In this document: positions 1-12,599 of the stretch, piece after piece
How the letters are laid out: every line of letters starts with the position of its first letter
Position numbering within the stretch: the stretch's first letter is position 1
Assembly: GCA_015680685.1 (NCBI GenBank)
Contig: MNCI01000851.1
Coordinates: forward strand, 52,153 to 116,152
Direction of reading: 5' to 3'
DNA: 64,000 nucleotides
Origin: Gnetum montanum
Lineage: Eukaryota > Streptophyta > Gnetopsida > Gnetales > Gnetaceae
Notes under the pieces: model-generated
Databases searched by the model: none
The model's input: only the letters and a program-made list of their open reading frames with translations
Told to the model about the DNA's origin: nothing
Position numbers and translations under genes: made by a program

Positions 1-111
1 TGACAAATGCATCAAATTATGCCTTGGAATCCATACTTACATAGTTGGATGACAAGAAACATCCATATTACATCCACTATACAAGTCAAAGTATTGTGGG
101 TGCATAGTTAA

Positions 112-353
112 ATTACACCACAATGAAGAAAGGACTAGTGGCTATGGTGTATGCTCTGAAAAAGTTCAGGCACTATGTGCTTGGATATAAAGTGTTTGTG
201 CACACTAATTACAATGTCATTCACTTCCTCATGAACAAGCCAACGGTGAGCCTTGTGTCATACAGTGGCTTGTGATATTGTAGGAATTTGATCTTATAAT
301 GGTAGATCGAAAGGAGACAAAGAATGTGGTTGCCAATCACTTCTCTTGGTTGT
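112..353 (+). pseudogene. RNase H end of gypsy pol (element A)
   Basis: Translation gives ALKKFRHYVLGYKVFVHTN followed by FLMNKP and, after a frameshift, VVANHFSWL, which is the usual end of the Ty3/gypsy RNase H (DHxAL/LxNK region and the ENVVADxLSRL tail). The same block recurs in element F at about 48227-48412. Frameshifts near 245-300 and a stop at about 352 make it non-functional. Confidence 0.8.
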
Positions 354-529
354 GATGAGACAACAAAGAGAAGGAGAGCCTGCTCTCTAATCAATTTCCT
401 AATGAACTCCTCTTTGCTTCTACAATAGATGAACAAATGCCTGTAGAACCAAAATGGAATGATGACATCCTCACTTATCTTCTCACTCAGGAGATGCCAC
501 AAGATCTAGACTATAGGAAGAAACAACAA

Positions 530-1770
530 TTCCTTCATCAAGCTAAGCACTTCATGGAAATCAATGGACACCTTTACAAGGTGTGTGCTAATGGCCTAGT
601 TCATTAGTGTGTGCCTTATGTAGATCAATTACATGTCCTCCAAGATGCTCATGAAGGCCCTTGTGGAGGCCACTATGCTGGGAGATGCACAACCATAAAA
701 ATCTTAATGGTAGGATACTATTGGACCATAATCTTTAGGGATGTCCACCAATTTTTTCGATCCTATGAATGCTATCAACAAGATGGTGGAATGACTACAT
801 GAATGGAGGATCCTAAACAATGGATTCAACATTGGAACCCTTTGACATATGGGGCATAGATTTCATGAATCCCATCACGCCCATGTCTAATGGGAATGCA
901 TATATAATCATCATTGTTAACTACTGTCCCAAATGGGTAGAAGCAGCAATTGTCACTTACTATACATCATTCATTATTGCTTGATTTGTACAACAAAATG
1001 TTATGAACAGGTTTGGCATGCCACATGCACTGATTTTTAACAATGAAACTCATTTTATAGGTGCTACTTTTCAAAAACTCATGCAATTCTTGGGGGTTGA
1101 ACATAAATTAACAACACCCTATCACCCCTATGCCAATGGTCAAGTAGAGGTGACTAATAGGGAGATCAAAAAGATTCTAACAAGAACTATTAGAAAATAT
1201 AAGAGAGATTTGAGCATAAAACTCAACGATGCCCTTTGGGCCTATTTCTCAACATGGAAACTCCCTATTGGCTACTTTCCATAAGAGTTGATGTATGGAA
1301 GACTTCCAATGCTCCTAATTCAATCCAAACTCCATACACTCTCAACAGCCTGTGACCTAGACCTAGACCTAAGTCTAGCATAAAAAGAAAGATTGATCAA
1401 CCTAAATGTGCTAGAAAAAAATTGATTGGTGGTCTTGTCTTTGAATGAGGTGCACAAGGCATTTAACAAACAACAACACGACTTTAGAATATGGAAAGAG
1501 AAATTTCAACTGGAAGATAAGGCTCTCTATTGGAATCTCACACATGTACCCCAATGAACCAAATTTCAAACATTGTGGGAGGGGCCTTATATAATTGATG
1601 AAACCTTTCATTCTGGGGCCATGACCATATACAAACTTGAAAGTCCAAATAGAAAGTAGTTGGTCAACATCCAATAGATAAATCCTTTCCACGAGCCAAA
1701 GAAAGATAGTGCAACAAATACCTCAATGGATGGACAATCACCCTCAATTTTTCAGATCTCCTCCTTCCAA
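530..1770 (+). pseudogene. Gypsy integrase: zinc finger, core and C-terminal module (element A)
   Basis: The H2C2 finger is at about 610-800: the two His are visible in AHEGPCGGHY, but the first Cys of the last pair is Tyr (RSYECYQQ). The DDE core follows at about 835-1283. The middle catalytic Asp is lost (ALIFNNETHF where copies C and F have ALISDN), while the Glu remains (ANGQVEVTNREI). The C-terminal GPY/F-type module is at about 1540-1670 (LWEGPYII). At least five in-frame stops and one frameshift lie between the blocks. Confidence 0.85.
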
Positions 1771-3185
1771 CTTAGTCATGGAAAAGATGGCCATATGTGC
1801 TAATCATATACATGACTTCTCAGTTTTTCTACTCTTCGTTTTACACATTTTTATTTTTGCAAATTTTTTATTTTACACCTTTTTGATTTTTAAAAACTTT
1901 TTCCTGTTTTACACCTTTTTTTGTTTTACACCATCGTTAGTACATTTAAATTTTTCTTGAATATTTTACACTTTCTTTTATATTTTACTTTATTTGAGTG
2001 TGATTTTCTAGTTTCTATTAATAAACATGCTTTGTGCCAATAGGACACAATGGTGCTGTAGCTATTGCTAATGGTGGTTTGTGCTTAATGTTTTGTTTGC
2101 TAATGTCTAGTTTCTACATTTGAATTTTTGTTCTGATGGCTAAGACATGGTTTCTTTTTTATAGAACAAGCAATGAATCCATGACATCCACACATCCACA
2201 CATCCACAAACTCTATGGTTTTCCTTGTTTTGGAACTACGAGGTCCCTTTTGTTAAATAAACTTTTAATAAATTTATGACCTTGGTAATTTCTAGAATTG
2301 GGAAAGATTCAAAGGTTTGCATAGGGTATGTCTTCAAAGTGACTCAATACTCTTTATACTCTTTTACTTACTTAGGTGCATGAGTGTTCTCATAGACTTC
2401 TTACTATTCCATGTTGACCAATAACAAAAAGTTGAATAAAATTTTTGCATAATGTGGTTTTTATCCAAGGAGAAACAAGAAAAAGAGAAAAAAATAAATA
2501 AAAACAAAACAAAATTTAAAAATTAAAAAAAAAATAGGATGGGAATTCAAAGCAAACCCCTTAGATAAATAAATGGGCTACAAGCACTGGATATGAGTCT
2601 AGAAAGACATGTTACCCATGCTTGAAGGTCCCCTCTAACTAAGGCCCTCTCTCACTTCCTACTTTTCTTTTCTTCTCTTTATGGAGTAGTGGTTATTTTG
2701 TGGAAGCACTCTTGTGTTTCAAGGGGATGGATTTGTCTTGTAGTGGCAATGCGAAGTCACTGAAAATGATTAGTTTTGGTCTAGACTAAGGATTGATCTT
2801 CTTAGGCTATTTAAACATAAAATCCACAAGGGACTTCTTATGACCTTAATTTAGAATTCCATTCCACCTTCTCCATCATCCATCCATGTTGCCTGTAACT
2901 CACCTCACTACTAGTGTCCATGTTCTTGATTCAGTGTCTTTGTCTAACGTTCTTGAATTCTTTGGTAGAATCTTTAGAGTTTTGATCCTTAACTTCCATC
3001 AACTATTAATTGCCTATGGGGCCCATGGACTCCTTAGGTTGAGGTTATAATAAAAATTAATTAATAAAATAATCAATCTACGATGGTCCAACTATAGCCA
3101 AGTTAATTAACTGATGAGATAAGATATTCAAATATTCAAAGTTACACATTATATCTACTAATCCATGAATGTGTTGTGATTGTAG
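1771..3185 (+). other. Non-coding spacer between pol and extra ORF of element A
   Basis: There is no convincing coding sequence. It contains pyrimidine-rich stretches (1800-2000, repeated TTTTACACC units) and an A-rich tract (2466-2540). A segment near 2560-2770 (CCCTCT, GTAGTGGCAATGCGAAGTCACT) recurs, in inverse orientation and diverged, in the equivalent spacers of elements C (about 34400-34800) and F (about 45680-46200). The spacer is therefore part of the transposon and not host DNA. Confidence 0.6.
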
Positions 3186-3188
3186 ATG
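3155..3188 (+). promoter_or_regulatory. Predicted branch point and 3' splice site at the extra-ORF start (element A)
   Basis: CTACTAAT (3155-3162) resembles the plant/yeast branch-point consensus. It is followed 24 nt later by TTGTAG (3180-3185) directly before ATG (3186). The same arrangement is present in the left arm of D (30813-30846) and in C (34010-34044). Use as a splice acceptor is inferred; no donor was identified. Confidence 0.5.
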
Positions 3189-6000
3189 ACACAAAATGAC
3201 AAACACACATAGGAAGGTTGACCATCTCAACAAAGGGAGAAATGGTCAAGAATGAGAAGGGGCCAAGAATAGGCCTAAGAAGAACCAATTGCAACCCATG
3301 CCACAACAACAACAGAACCAACAACAACAATAGAACATTCCCACTAGGATGAGGTACTAGCTCAACAAGAAAACCTTGAGGTGACCTTGATGGAAGCTCG
3401 CTTGAATCAAATTAGATCAAGGGAGGTCTAAAAGATAGTGCTCCAAGAGTAAAACTTTGGCTCTTTCCTGGAGCAAGCACCTAAAGAGGTACAGGACCAA
3501 CTAAAGACCTCTCCCATGTGGCTAATTATCACTTCCAATAGGGAGTGGTACATGGAAGAGACATTCTTATTTTGGAATGATAGGCAAGCGAGTTCAATGT
3601 TCAAAATTAAGGACATCTCAGTGTCCTACTCGATGTTGACCATTACTAAAGCACTTGGGTTGCTAGAAACTAGGGTGAATCTCACTGAGATTCCAATGTA
3701 GGTAGACCCAAGCATCAAAAAGGAATGGTTGTAGTAGTGCTATGGCATTGATAGCAAGGAGTATGGCATGCTCACACTAGTAGAAAGAATTCACTAGAAG
3801 ATTGCAGCCTTTCACTTAAACCCCATGGTAAAGCCTAGCAAGATCATTGCCTTTTCTACTTGTGCATGTGTTGCTTTGAGTGGGAGATTTCCCATCAACC
3901 TTCCAAATTTGATCTATTTGGAGATAGAGAAGTGGTTTAAGGAAAATGAACGTGGAAGGAAGCCATTCCCCTTTCCATGCCTCATCAAAAAATTTTGTTG
4001 AAGGTGAGGGATAGTTCATTATACAAATGATACTATTAGACATGCTCTGACCACTAATTGGGTGGACATGATGAAGGATAAAATCCTTACAACAACCATT
4101 TAGGAAGAGGATTAGCAACCACCACCTCCACTTGCCACTCAAACAATTGTGTCAGACATCACTACAACATTCCAATAATTACACAAGTATCGAGAATGGC
4201 TCTCGAGTGAGTAAGAGCAACAACTAGGCATGAGCAGTGGAGACCCATTTGTATACCAGCTAGCGATGAGTCACCTAAATAGTTAGTTTGATGGGAGGAG
4301 GTGGATCCATTTTCTCTACTCAATGAATGTGGTTGTTCATGAGGTTGAATCTTAGTGGTAGAGAGGTAATGGTATCTCTCACAGAAAAACAACCATTCCC
4401 AATGATTTCTAGAAATGCCACAATCTTCTCGGTGCACTTGGAGGAAGGAGAGGTAGCAACAATACTAGTGATGCAACACCAAGGGTAGGAGATAGTAGTA
4501 GAGGTGGTTGCTAATAGAATCATCAAAATCCTTAATGCACTTACGGTGTTTATACTAGACATCACTGCACTTAAAGATGGGCAGATTTCTGTAGGGATCA
4601 TAAGTAGTAGATTGAGTGTAACACATCATAAACAATTACTGGACTGACTAGTAGGAACTCGGCAACCACTTTTGGATGTCTTTGATCTTCCGAATAGTAT
4701 TACTATAATCCAGGTGGAGTTGCTAGAAGCAAGGGGCAAAAACATTATCTTCAAAGGGTAACTCAAAATAGCTAAGGAGTTGAACAAATGCCTGTTTGTT
4801 GAAGTTGTTGAATTAAGAGCCCAAATTGCTAAACCTACATTTCTCACCCTAGCATTGATAAGAGATGAAGCTCTTAGATAGATTCACACTAGATTAAAAG
4901 GGGTTGAGGGTGCAATGGAGATGATGGTGTTCTATAGATTCTTGGCAGAGGCTACTCAGCAAAAAATTCAGAAGGCCTTAGATCTGACTTGCTAAGAGAA
5001 TGTGCAATTGACTGTAGAGAATCATTGCCTATGAAATGTTGATGAGCACAAATAATAGTTAACTAACTTTATCCATCAATAGCAAGAGTAACTAGCTAGA
5101 GCAAACATAGAGCTAAGGAGATTGATAGTTGAAAATAAAAACCTCTCCATGGAGGAGGTCTGTGCCCTTTGCCAAAAGACTACAATAGAGGTAGTCGCCT
5201 ACAAATTAGAGGCTCTTAAATTTGAAGGAGTCAAGGATCACTATAAAGACCAAGTTGGCCTATAGAAAGAAGTAAATAAGAAAAATATTTAAGTGGTGAA
5301 GGCAAAGGTAAATGAGACCCTCCAACAACTCCAACATGGATGTGAATTATATTAGACCATAATTAATGGGATTAATCAGTACAATAAAGCAAACATTTGA
5401 CTAAAGAATTTGTAGATAGAGGAAATGACAGAATACATGAAGCTTGCCAATCTTTGGTATGCGAATCTAGCTGTGTTGACTATCATACAGTTGTGGTTAG
5501 AACCAAAAAAGTAGGTGGCTAGCTTGCACTTGTTGTACGAGGCCGAGTTCAAGCACCACAAGGACATCAAGCAAAAGCTTATGGTGGTGAACACCAAACT
5601 TGAGGTTCTCAAGGATAAATACAATAATCAGAGATCTGCTACCAAGAACTTGGCCCAAAGCATGAATGACTACTAGGACCTACAAAATGTAGTTAGTATG
5701 TTTAATGTCAAATGCAAACAATTCACTACCTGGTTTGTCAACATTAAGTAGCTATTCCTAGTAATGTCCTGTTCATGGGATATCCCCATTCTAGCCTAGA
5801 TTGGTAATGTTGCATGGACTATGAATGATCCTTGAAACAAAGAGGGGAAGATGAAGGTATTACTGAATGCCTTTTGCCTTTCACCGAAGGTTGTAGCTAC
5901 AGCAGCATAGCCACAGATGCCTCAGCCACTATGTGTGGCTGAAGCTGATGAAGGTCCTTCAAAACCTCAAGAGCCTTCACCACTTAGGATTATTTGATCT
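3186..6000 (+). pseudogene. Extra (env-like position) ORF of element A, broken
   Basis: A roughly 2.8-kb region that reads as one protein interrupted by many stops. An N-terminal domain at about 3440-3710 (NFGSFLEQAPKEVQDQL, WYMEETFLFWND, FKIKDISVSYS) matches the left-arm protein of D at 30357-30608. A second block at about 3790-4010 contains GRFPINLPNLIYLEI and FPFPCLIKKFC, reminiscent of the 'putative plant transposon protein' domain seen next to plant gypsy elements. That resemblance is from memory and needs a profile search. A long charged, helical, probably coiled-coil C-terminal half (4850-5700) matches the right-arm protein of D (EYMKLANLWYANLAVL against EYMELANLWYANLAML). No membrane segment is obvious, so the function is unknown. 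Confidence 0.7.
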
Positions 6001-6207
6001 TCACAATCACCTTCAGGCCATCGGAGGATTTGCTGTCCAATTTTGAGTAGTCATGTCGTGGTGTTCAATTTTTGTGTCATGAACACCATAATTTTTGTAA
6101 TGTTGTTGATTTGTACACTCGGGCATTCAGTTTAGTTATGTTAAGAGTCATCCAATAATCCCATACATTTTCAATTTTGTAAAGGAACTCAAGGATAAGT
6201 TTTCATT

Positions 6208-6221
6208 CAGTTGTGGGGGTA
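6208..6221 (+). other. Polypurine tract of element A
   Basis: CAGTTGTGGGGGTA lies immediately before the LTR terminus TGATGAAG. The same string precedes L5 at 32184-32197, and its complement follows L4 and L6. It primes plus-strand DNA synthesis. Confidence 0.8.
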
Positions 6222-7178
6222 TGATGAAGCATCAAAGTGTCGCATCAACGAGCCCTTCTTGATGTGGCCTCGTCAATGGGCCCCCATTGACATGGCATCA
6301 TCTACATGGTGTGGCCTTGTTGATGGGGCTACATTGACATAGTGTTTGCTACGTCTATGGGGCCTCGTTGACGTAGCTCCACAATAAAGTCTATAAATAT
6401 GCACTTACTAGTCATGTTTATAGAGAGTCAAGTCATAATTGTAGTAGAGATCTTGTAGTTTTGTCATTTAAGAGTTAGAATATTTCTTTGAGTGCCTGCA
6501 GTAGGAGTCATAAAGTGTACAAATCTCTATTCAAGCACTGTTGTACCTAAACACACTAGTGCAAACAACAATAAAGACGAGCATTTTGATCAAACCTTGC
6601 AGCACTTGAAATAGATTAATGATTTATTTTTGCATTTACTATTTTCATTAATTATGTAATTAATTAAGGTAAACTCGACCTTGAGTGGTTAATTAATTAA
6701 GCCAAATAGATTAAACACATAAGTATGACCTTTTCGAACATAAACATGTATTCGCTTAGTAATCCCAGTAGCGTCATTACTTGGTTCAACTAGTAGCATA
6801 GTGCTTTTGGTAATCCTAGTAGTGGATACATGGGTTCAAGACATGTATGGAAAGTGGAACCATATGCTTATGTTAGGATTAGTTAAAGATTAATTAATTA
6901 GTTAGTTAAATTAGCTATTAAATTACTTCATTTCTCTATTTTAAAACACTAGGAGCATAAAACATAAAATAATAAAAATCTTATGCCTCAATTACACTTA
7001 ACCATACCTTTGTGCATTACAAGTGTAATTGGGAAGACAACAAATGATTGTTAGAGCAAAGTTCACTTCCTAAAGGCTAGTGTATCAGAAGATATAGAGT
7101 CCATGGAATTTGATCGGATCACGTGTGAATGCTTAGTGATTCGTATGGTTGAGCATAGGGGTGCCTTACTATTCATCA
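6222..7178 (+). repeat. L1: 3' LTR of element A
   Basis: Starts TGATGAAGCATCA after the polypurine tract and ends ATTCATCA. A TATA box (CTATAAATAT) is at 6391-6400. The end GTATGGTTGAGCATAGGGG is the family's conserved 3' terminus. U3 (6236-6390) carries repeated GTCAATG, TTGACAT and CGTTGACG units in place of the GATATC motif found in most other copies. Length is 957 bp. Confidence 0.85.
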
Positions 7179-7225
7179 CAAGGTTTGTTATGAAATCACC
7201 TCATTGAGAGCTGCTTCTTTTCCTT

Positions 7226-8450
7226 TATCATAGAAATGAACCCTCTTCTTTTAAAGAGTTGGGTCCCAATGGTATTCATCAACGTTCTCTCATTTACATA
7301 GATCTCCTTCTTCTTTTTTTACATGCTTGATTAGCCTTTAGATCTAATGGGTTCTTAGTTTGTATAATCAACCTTGAGCATACATCCCAAGGGTCTCTTG
7401 CGTTTAACTACAAAGCCCATCTATGATGTGGAAAAGTTACTCTTCCTCAAAGAAACCATGGCCTATACATCTATATAGTAGAGAAAATTATCTATTTAGG
7501 ACCATATTCAAGGATTCATGTTGTTTCTATTTCCATCCTTGGGATTTGTTTCCTTAGGTTGGACATGCTTGCATAGGTTTGGTATTTCTCATTGAAGAGT
7601 TCTAGCATTGTGGACCATTGATGGATCGAATTTGGTCTCAACGATCTATACCACACTTTTGCTTTGTTTATTAGTATCCTAGGAAAGAGCTTAAGCTTTT
7701 GCCATCCACTTTCAATGTTTTGTAAGATGTAAGCATCATGGAAGACTTGTAAATGATGTTGTGGATCGAAATTATAGCCTCTCACAAATTTAGGGATGCT
7801 ATTCATATCAAGCCTTTTGATGCAAATTTCCTTGTGATGCTTGTGGGGTATTTTAATTACCTTTGTGATTTACATCATGCTCTTAGTGGACAACAAGGGT
7901 TCACATTCATCAAACATGTCGTGGTAAAAATTTCTATTTCTATTTGTTTGATTGTGATGATTTTGTCTATGTGCATTTTGATATCTTTGATTTTTCTCTT
8001 AGTTTCAATTTCTATTCATATTTTGATCCCTTAGTGGAGCTTTATCTCTATACCTATGTTCATCTTTGTCAAAACTAGACATTGAAGAGGAAGAGAAAGA
8101 TGAGGAACTCGGGGAATCACCATGGCTTCTATAGTTCTCCCTAGGGTCTCTTGATTTATCTTTTCTAACTTTTGAGGAGGTCCTAGGCCTTGAGGCCTCC
8201 CATATTCTAAGACTTACTTCATCTTTTCAAGGATTGTTTTCCTTAGGTAACTGTAGTCCTTGAGTGTAATCAAGGTGATTATGAACATATGAAATCCCTG
8301 CATGAGGTTGGTCACTCCAATTTTCTTCAATATATATCTCATTAGTTCTCCAATGAATGTTCTCTTCACACGATGCATTATCGCTTCCATGTGAAAGAAA
8401 CATTGTTGTTAGCTTATGATGTGTGTGACTTAATATTTTCTGAAAGATAA
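7226..8450 (-). pseudogene. Gypsy gag relic (element B)
   Basis: The best-preserved piece (7516-7806) contains FDPQHHLQVFHDAYILQNI, QKLKLFPR and LELFNEKYQTY. It is colinear with the gag of C (37766-38776: NPQHHLQAFHDAYALQNIE) and with F (58250-58400). A Ser/Arg-rich linker lies upstream at about 8040-8200. Stops and frameshifts interrupt it throughout. Confidence 0.75.
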
Positions 8451-8509
8451 TTCATTAATTTGTTTACAAAAATTGTGTATAATATAACTAATCTAGATAA
8501 CTAGCACCA

Positions 8510-8527
8510 TCCTAGCAACAACACCAA
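8510..8527 (-). other. Primer-binding site of element B
   Basis: The minus-strand sequence directly inside the LTR is TTGGTGTTGTTGCTAGGA. It is close to the tRNA-Asp complementary site TGGCGCCGTTGCCGGGGA used by Athila-type elements. Confidence 0.6.
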
Positions 8528-9107
8528 TGATGAGCAATGAGTACTCCTTATGCCCAACCATAGGAATCAGAAGCATTCATGCATGATCTAGTCAAATTCC
8601 ATGGATGGGACTAATTGCAACATCTAGATCATTATGTCTTGATCATAGTTCACCATCTTCCCACTTGGACTAGTGGTAGCTTTGTCATGTATGGTTTAGT
8701 CCAAAGTGAGACATATGATAATTGATGGTGTTTTGGCATTGGGCTACTCCTAAAGATAATATGGAAATCAATTATTTAACTAATTAAGAACAAAAAGTAA
8801 ATTCGAAACTAGCCTACATGTGATGAGTATTCATTCCTAACCATTTGTACATGCAATGGACTTTGTGTAACTACTGTTGGAATTACCAAGAGTACCGTTA
8901 CTGGGTATACCAAATGATAACACTACTGGGTTACCAAGTAATTACACTTAAGTGCTTGTGATTAGTCATACTCATTTTGCTTAATGATAGAAATAATAAA
9001 GAGCAATAAATGATAAACATTAACTAAAGAAAATAGTAAGCATTTAAGAAATTAACAATAATAAAGCTAAGTGGATGCTGTAATGATGGAAGTAATCTTG
9101 ATCTTTA

Positions 9108-9774
9108 TGTTCTAATCAGAAGCAATAGTTTCAATAAAACAATTAGCAAATCAGATCTAAAAATACACTAGAGAATCTCTGGAGAAATTATTAGAACATT
9201 GTAGATTTGAATAACACATTAAAGGAAAAAAACATCATGTTGTAGTAGATCAAATAGATGCTATAAATCACTAAAAAATTGTTGTAAGCTCCAACAAACA
9301 TTTGTTGTAAAAGCAAAATGAAAACAGTGAAAGAAAATAGCACAAGAACACATAGATTTACGTGGTTTGGGCCCTTTTTACCCTACCTCCACAATAATGC
9401 TGATCTACCTTCTATTCTACTCAAATCTTAAGGACACAAGCCATTCTTATAGCTTTTCCAAGCACCCAATCTATTACTCCAATAAATCTCAAATCTCAGA
9501 CTCTTGTTTGCAAGGTAAAACCTCAATACAATGCTTCCACATCAAAAACACACACCTAAAGGCTATCCCAAGCCTTCTATTTATAAGGAAACATTAGGAC
9601 CAAATCCCAATCCTAACACATGTGGGATAAAACACATTCGCACATAAACATCACTTTACAAACTGATTCCTTTGTTTTTTTTCATATCATTATTTAAAAT
9701 GCAACATCCTTTTAAAAAACATAAAAGGAAATACAATAAATAATAGTAATGTATTTGTTTCTGTTTTTCCAACA
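9108..9774 (-). repeat. 3' LTR of the 9.1-14.5 kb copia element
   Basis: Colinear with 13846-14515 over its whole length, with scattered substitutions. It begins TGTTCTAATCAGAAGC and ends TTTTTCCAACA. Its size is 667 bp against 670 bp for the other LTR. Confidence 0.9.
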
Positions 9775-9790
9775 AACTCCCCCTTAAAGA
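9775..9790 (-). other. Polypurine tract of the copia element
   Basis: The complement of AACTCCCCCTTAAAGA reads TCTTTAAGGGGGAGTT, the typical copia polypurine tract directly before the 3' LTR. Confidence 0.8.
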
Positions 9791-9929
9791 CAAATCCAAC
9801 CAGCCTTCAAGAAATGTGCACTTTTAATTAAGCTTCAGCTATCTCAAGCTTCTTCCTACAGAAAATGTGTTTTTCAGCTATCATTGGTTTTGTTAAAGTA
9901 TCAACAACATTAAGCTTTGTATGGACCTT

Positions 9930-11290
9930 CTAAACATGCACCAAGCCGTCATCTATGATTTCTCTTATGAAGTGGAACCAGATATCTATATGTTCCATCC
10001 TAGCATGAAAGGTAGAATTCTTTGCAAGATGGATTTCACTCAAACTATCATAAAACACAACATACCTTTGTTGTTTTAATCCAAGAGATTGCAAGAATCT
10101 TTTCATCCATAACATCTCCTTGCATGCTTCTATGAGGGCTACATATTTTGATTCAGTTGTAGATAAAGTTACCAATGGTTGTAGATGTGACAACCAACTC
10201 ACTGCTGGACCACCAAAAATAAATGTGTACCTTGAAGTGGAACGTCTTGTATCATGATCAACAACAAAGTTTGCATCTAAAAAACCTTCAATGTGTAGAT
10301 TAGCATCTCCAAAACACAAGCAATGTGTTTTTGTGCCCTTTAAATATTTTAGAATCCATTTAATAGCCAACCAATGATTCCACCCATAGTTGGTCATAAA
10401 TCTACTAACTACTCCAACGAAAAAAGCAATATCAAGACATGTACAAACCATGGCATACATCAATGACACAAAAATAGAAGTATATGAGATGTTTTTCACC
10501 TTTTCAAAGTCCTCTTTTGACTTTGGATAATCCTCCTTTGATAAATTAAATTATGCTGAAAGAGGTGTACTTACAGGTTTTACATCCTCCATGTTGAAAC
10601 ATTTTAGAGCCTTTTCAATGTAATCTTCTTGACTCAGCCACATCTTCTTCCATTTTCTCTCCTTGTAAATTTTCATTCCAAGAATTTTCTTCGCCTATCC
10701 CAAATCCTTCATAGCAAATTCTTTGTCCATTTCCAATTTTATATGTTTTATTTCTGCCATGTCATTTCCAACAATTAACATATCATCAACATACAATAAC
10801 GACACTATAAACTTACCTAAAACATCTCCAGAAAATACACATAGTGGCACATATTATTTCTTTGATAATTTAGCTTCTTCATGAAGGTATCAAACCTTTT
10901 ATACCATTGCCTATGGGCTTATTTTAAACCATATAAGCTCTTTTTCAGTCTGCAAACGAAACCTGAATCTTATTATTACTCATACCCTTCTGGTTGTTTC
11001 ATGTATATTTCCTCCTCCAAATCTCCATAGAGGAATGTTGTTCTTATGTCAAGCTATTCAAATTCTAAGTCTATGTAGGCCACCAAAGATAGCACTAAAA
11101 ATATAGAAGAGTGTTTTACCACTAGAGAAATTTTTTTTTGAAATTCTACGCCTAGTTTCTATGCATAGCCTTTCACCATCAACCTAGCCTTGAAACATTT
11201 TTTTTCATTGGCCTTTAATTTAATTCTATATAGCCACCTGCACTCTAAGGGTTTTCTCCCTTTTGGCAACTAAACTAGCTCCAACATTTT
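9930..11290 (-). pseudogene. Copia reverse transcriptase and RNase H
   Basis: RNase H is an open stretch at 9930-10499 with YLKGTKTHCLCFG, STSRYTFIFGG, VSWLSHLQPLVTLSTTESKY and IHLAKN. The reverse transcriptase catalytic box is intact (YVDDMLIVGN; YVDD at 10782-10793), but stops and frameshifts lie on both sides (10500-11250). Confidence 0.85.
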
Positions 11291-11689
11291 GTTCTGCTAG
11301 AGTGATTCCCATTCGTCATTCATGGCTATCTTCCACTTTGTAGCATTAGTACACATAATGGCTTCCTCCATAGTTTCTGGTTCACCACTATCATTGTAAA
11401 GTACACAATTCAACGAGGGAGAGTACCTACTAGGAGGTTTAGTAGCTCTTGTTGACATTTTAACCCAATGAGACACATCTACAACTTGTTCTTCATCATC
11501 TTCTTCCTCATTTCCTTATTGTTCTCCATTTTCTCCTTGTTGTACTGAGTTCTCAACTTGCTACCATGTAATTTCAGCATGTTGTCCAATGTTTCTAGAT
11601 TTGGAAAATCCATGAATTTCATCATTTTCAACTTCTTCAGTCACCTTAAAAGAATTTCTCATGCTATTTGAGCCATTATTGTCCTTGTC

Positions 11690-12480
11690 TTTCATTTGTA
11701 GCTCACTAAACATCACGTTTTCTCTGAATGTAATGTCCCTTGATCTCACTACACATTTCAATTTAGGATCCTAAAGTTTAAATCCTAAATCATCTTCTCC
11801 ATATCCAACAAATTTGCAATGTTTAACCCTGTCCTACAACTTAGTTCTATTCTCCTGTGGAATATGCATAAATGCCTCACATCCAAAAATTCTTAAATGA
11901 CTGTATGAAATGTCTTTACCTCTCCAAAAAACTTCTCAAAAAGCATTATCAATTGAAGAATGTGGAGATCTGTTCACCAAATATGCTATAGTCTTAACTA
12001 CCTCTCCTAAAAACATCTTAAGTATGCTAACACTTGAAACCATTGTTCTAGCATGATCCAACAATGTTCTATTGCATCTTTTAGCAACTCCATTTTCCTG
12101 TGGTGTACTAGAAGAGGTACAAATGTGCCTAATTCTTTTGCTATTGCAGAAATGAGCAAATATTTTGGAGGTGTACTCCACCATTATCAGTTTGTAAACA
12201 TTTTATTTTAGACCTATTTTATTTTCTACTCTTGCAACAAATGTTTTCAAAACTGAAAACACTTTAACTTTTGATTTTAGCATATAAACCCAAACCTTTC
12301 TTATACAATCATCTATGAAAGTTACAAAATAAACAAATCCACCAAGAGAAATAGGAGTCACAGGACCACAAACATTAGAATAGACCAATTTTAATTTATT
12401 TTACTTTCTGCTGTCTAGATCCCTACGAAAATTTACTCTCCTAGATTTTCCAACTAAACAATCTTTGCAATTAGTTTGGG
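11690..12480 (-). pseudogene. Copia integrase
   Basis: The core shows NVCGPVTPISLGG, FVTFIDDCIRKVWVY (12203-12388) and then SSTPQENGVAKRCNRTL (11936-12184), the region that carries the last catalytic Glu in the family. The C-terminal CKFVGYGEDD-like end lies near 11800-11825. A frameshift and stops separate the blocks. Confidence 0.8.
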
Positions 12481-12599
12481 CATAAGAAAATACATGAATG
12501 AGAGACTGATTTTGAAGTACCTTTAAGCTTGACCAACTAATGTGTCTAAGATGTCTATGCCACACTTTAGAACTTTATGCATCATAAACTATTGCAATA

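Larger units (their letters stand above)
1..7178 (+). mobile_element. Element A: 3' part of a degenerate Ty3/gypsy (Athila/Tat-like) retrotransposon
   Basis: Reading left to right it holds the end of RNase H, the integrase zinc finger, integrase core and C-terminus, a 1.4-kb non-coding spacer, a long broken extra ORF, a polypurine tract and a 3' LTR. The 5' half lies outside the window. Every coding part has stops and frameshifts, so it is dead. The order pol - spacer - extra ORF - LTR matches Athila/Tat elements that carry an env-like or extra ORF after pol. The right end abuts the gag of element B on the other strand, so A probably inserted into B. Confidence 0.85.

Noticed and set aside
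1709-1960. Phe-rich 83-codon open frame
   Set aside because: It is the TTTTACACC-rich spacer after the integrase of element A, low-complexity in nucleotides.
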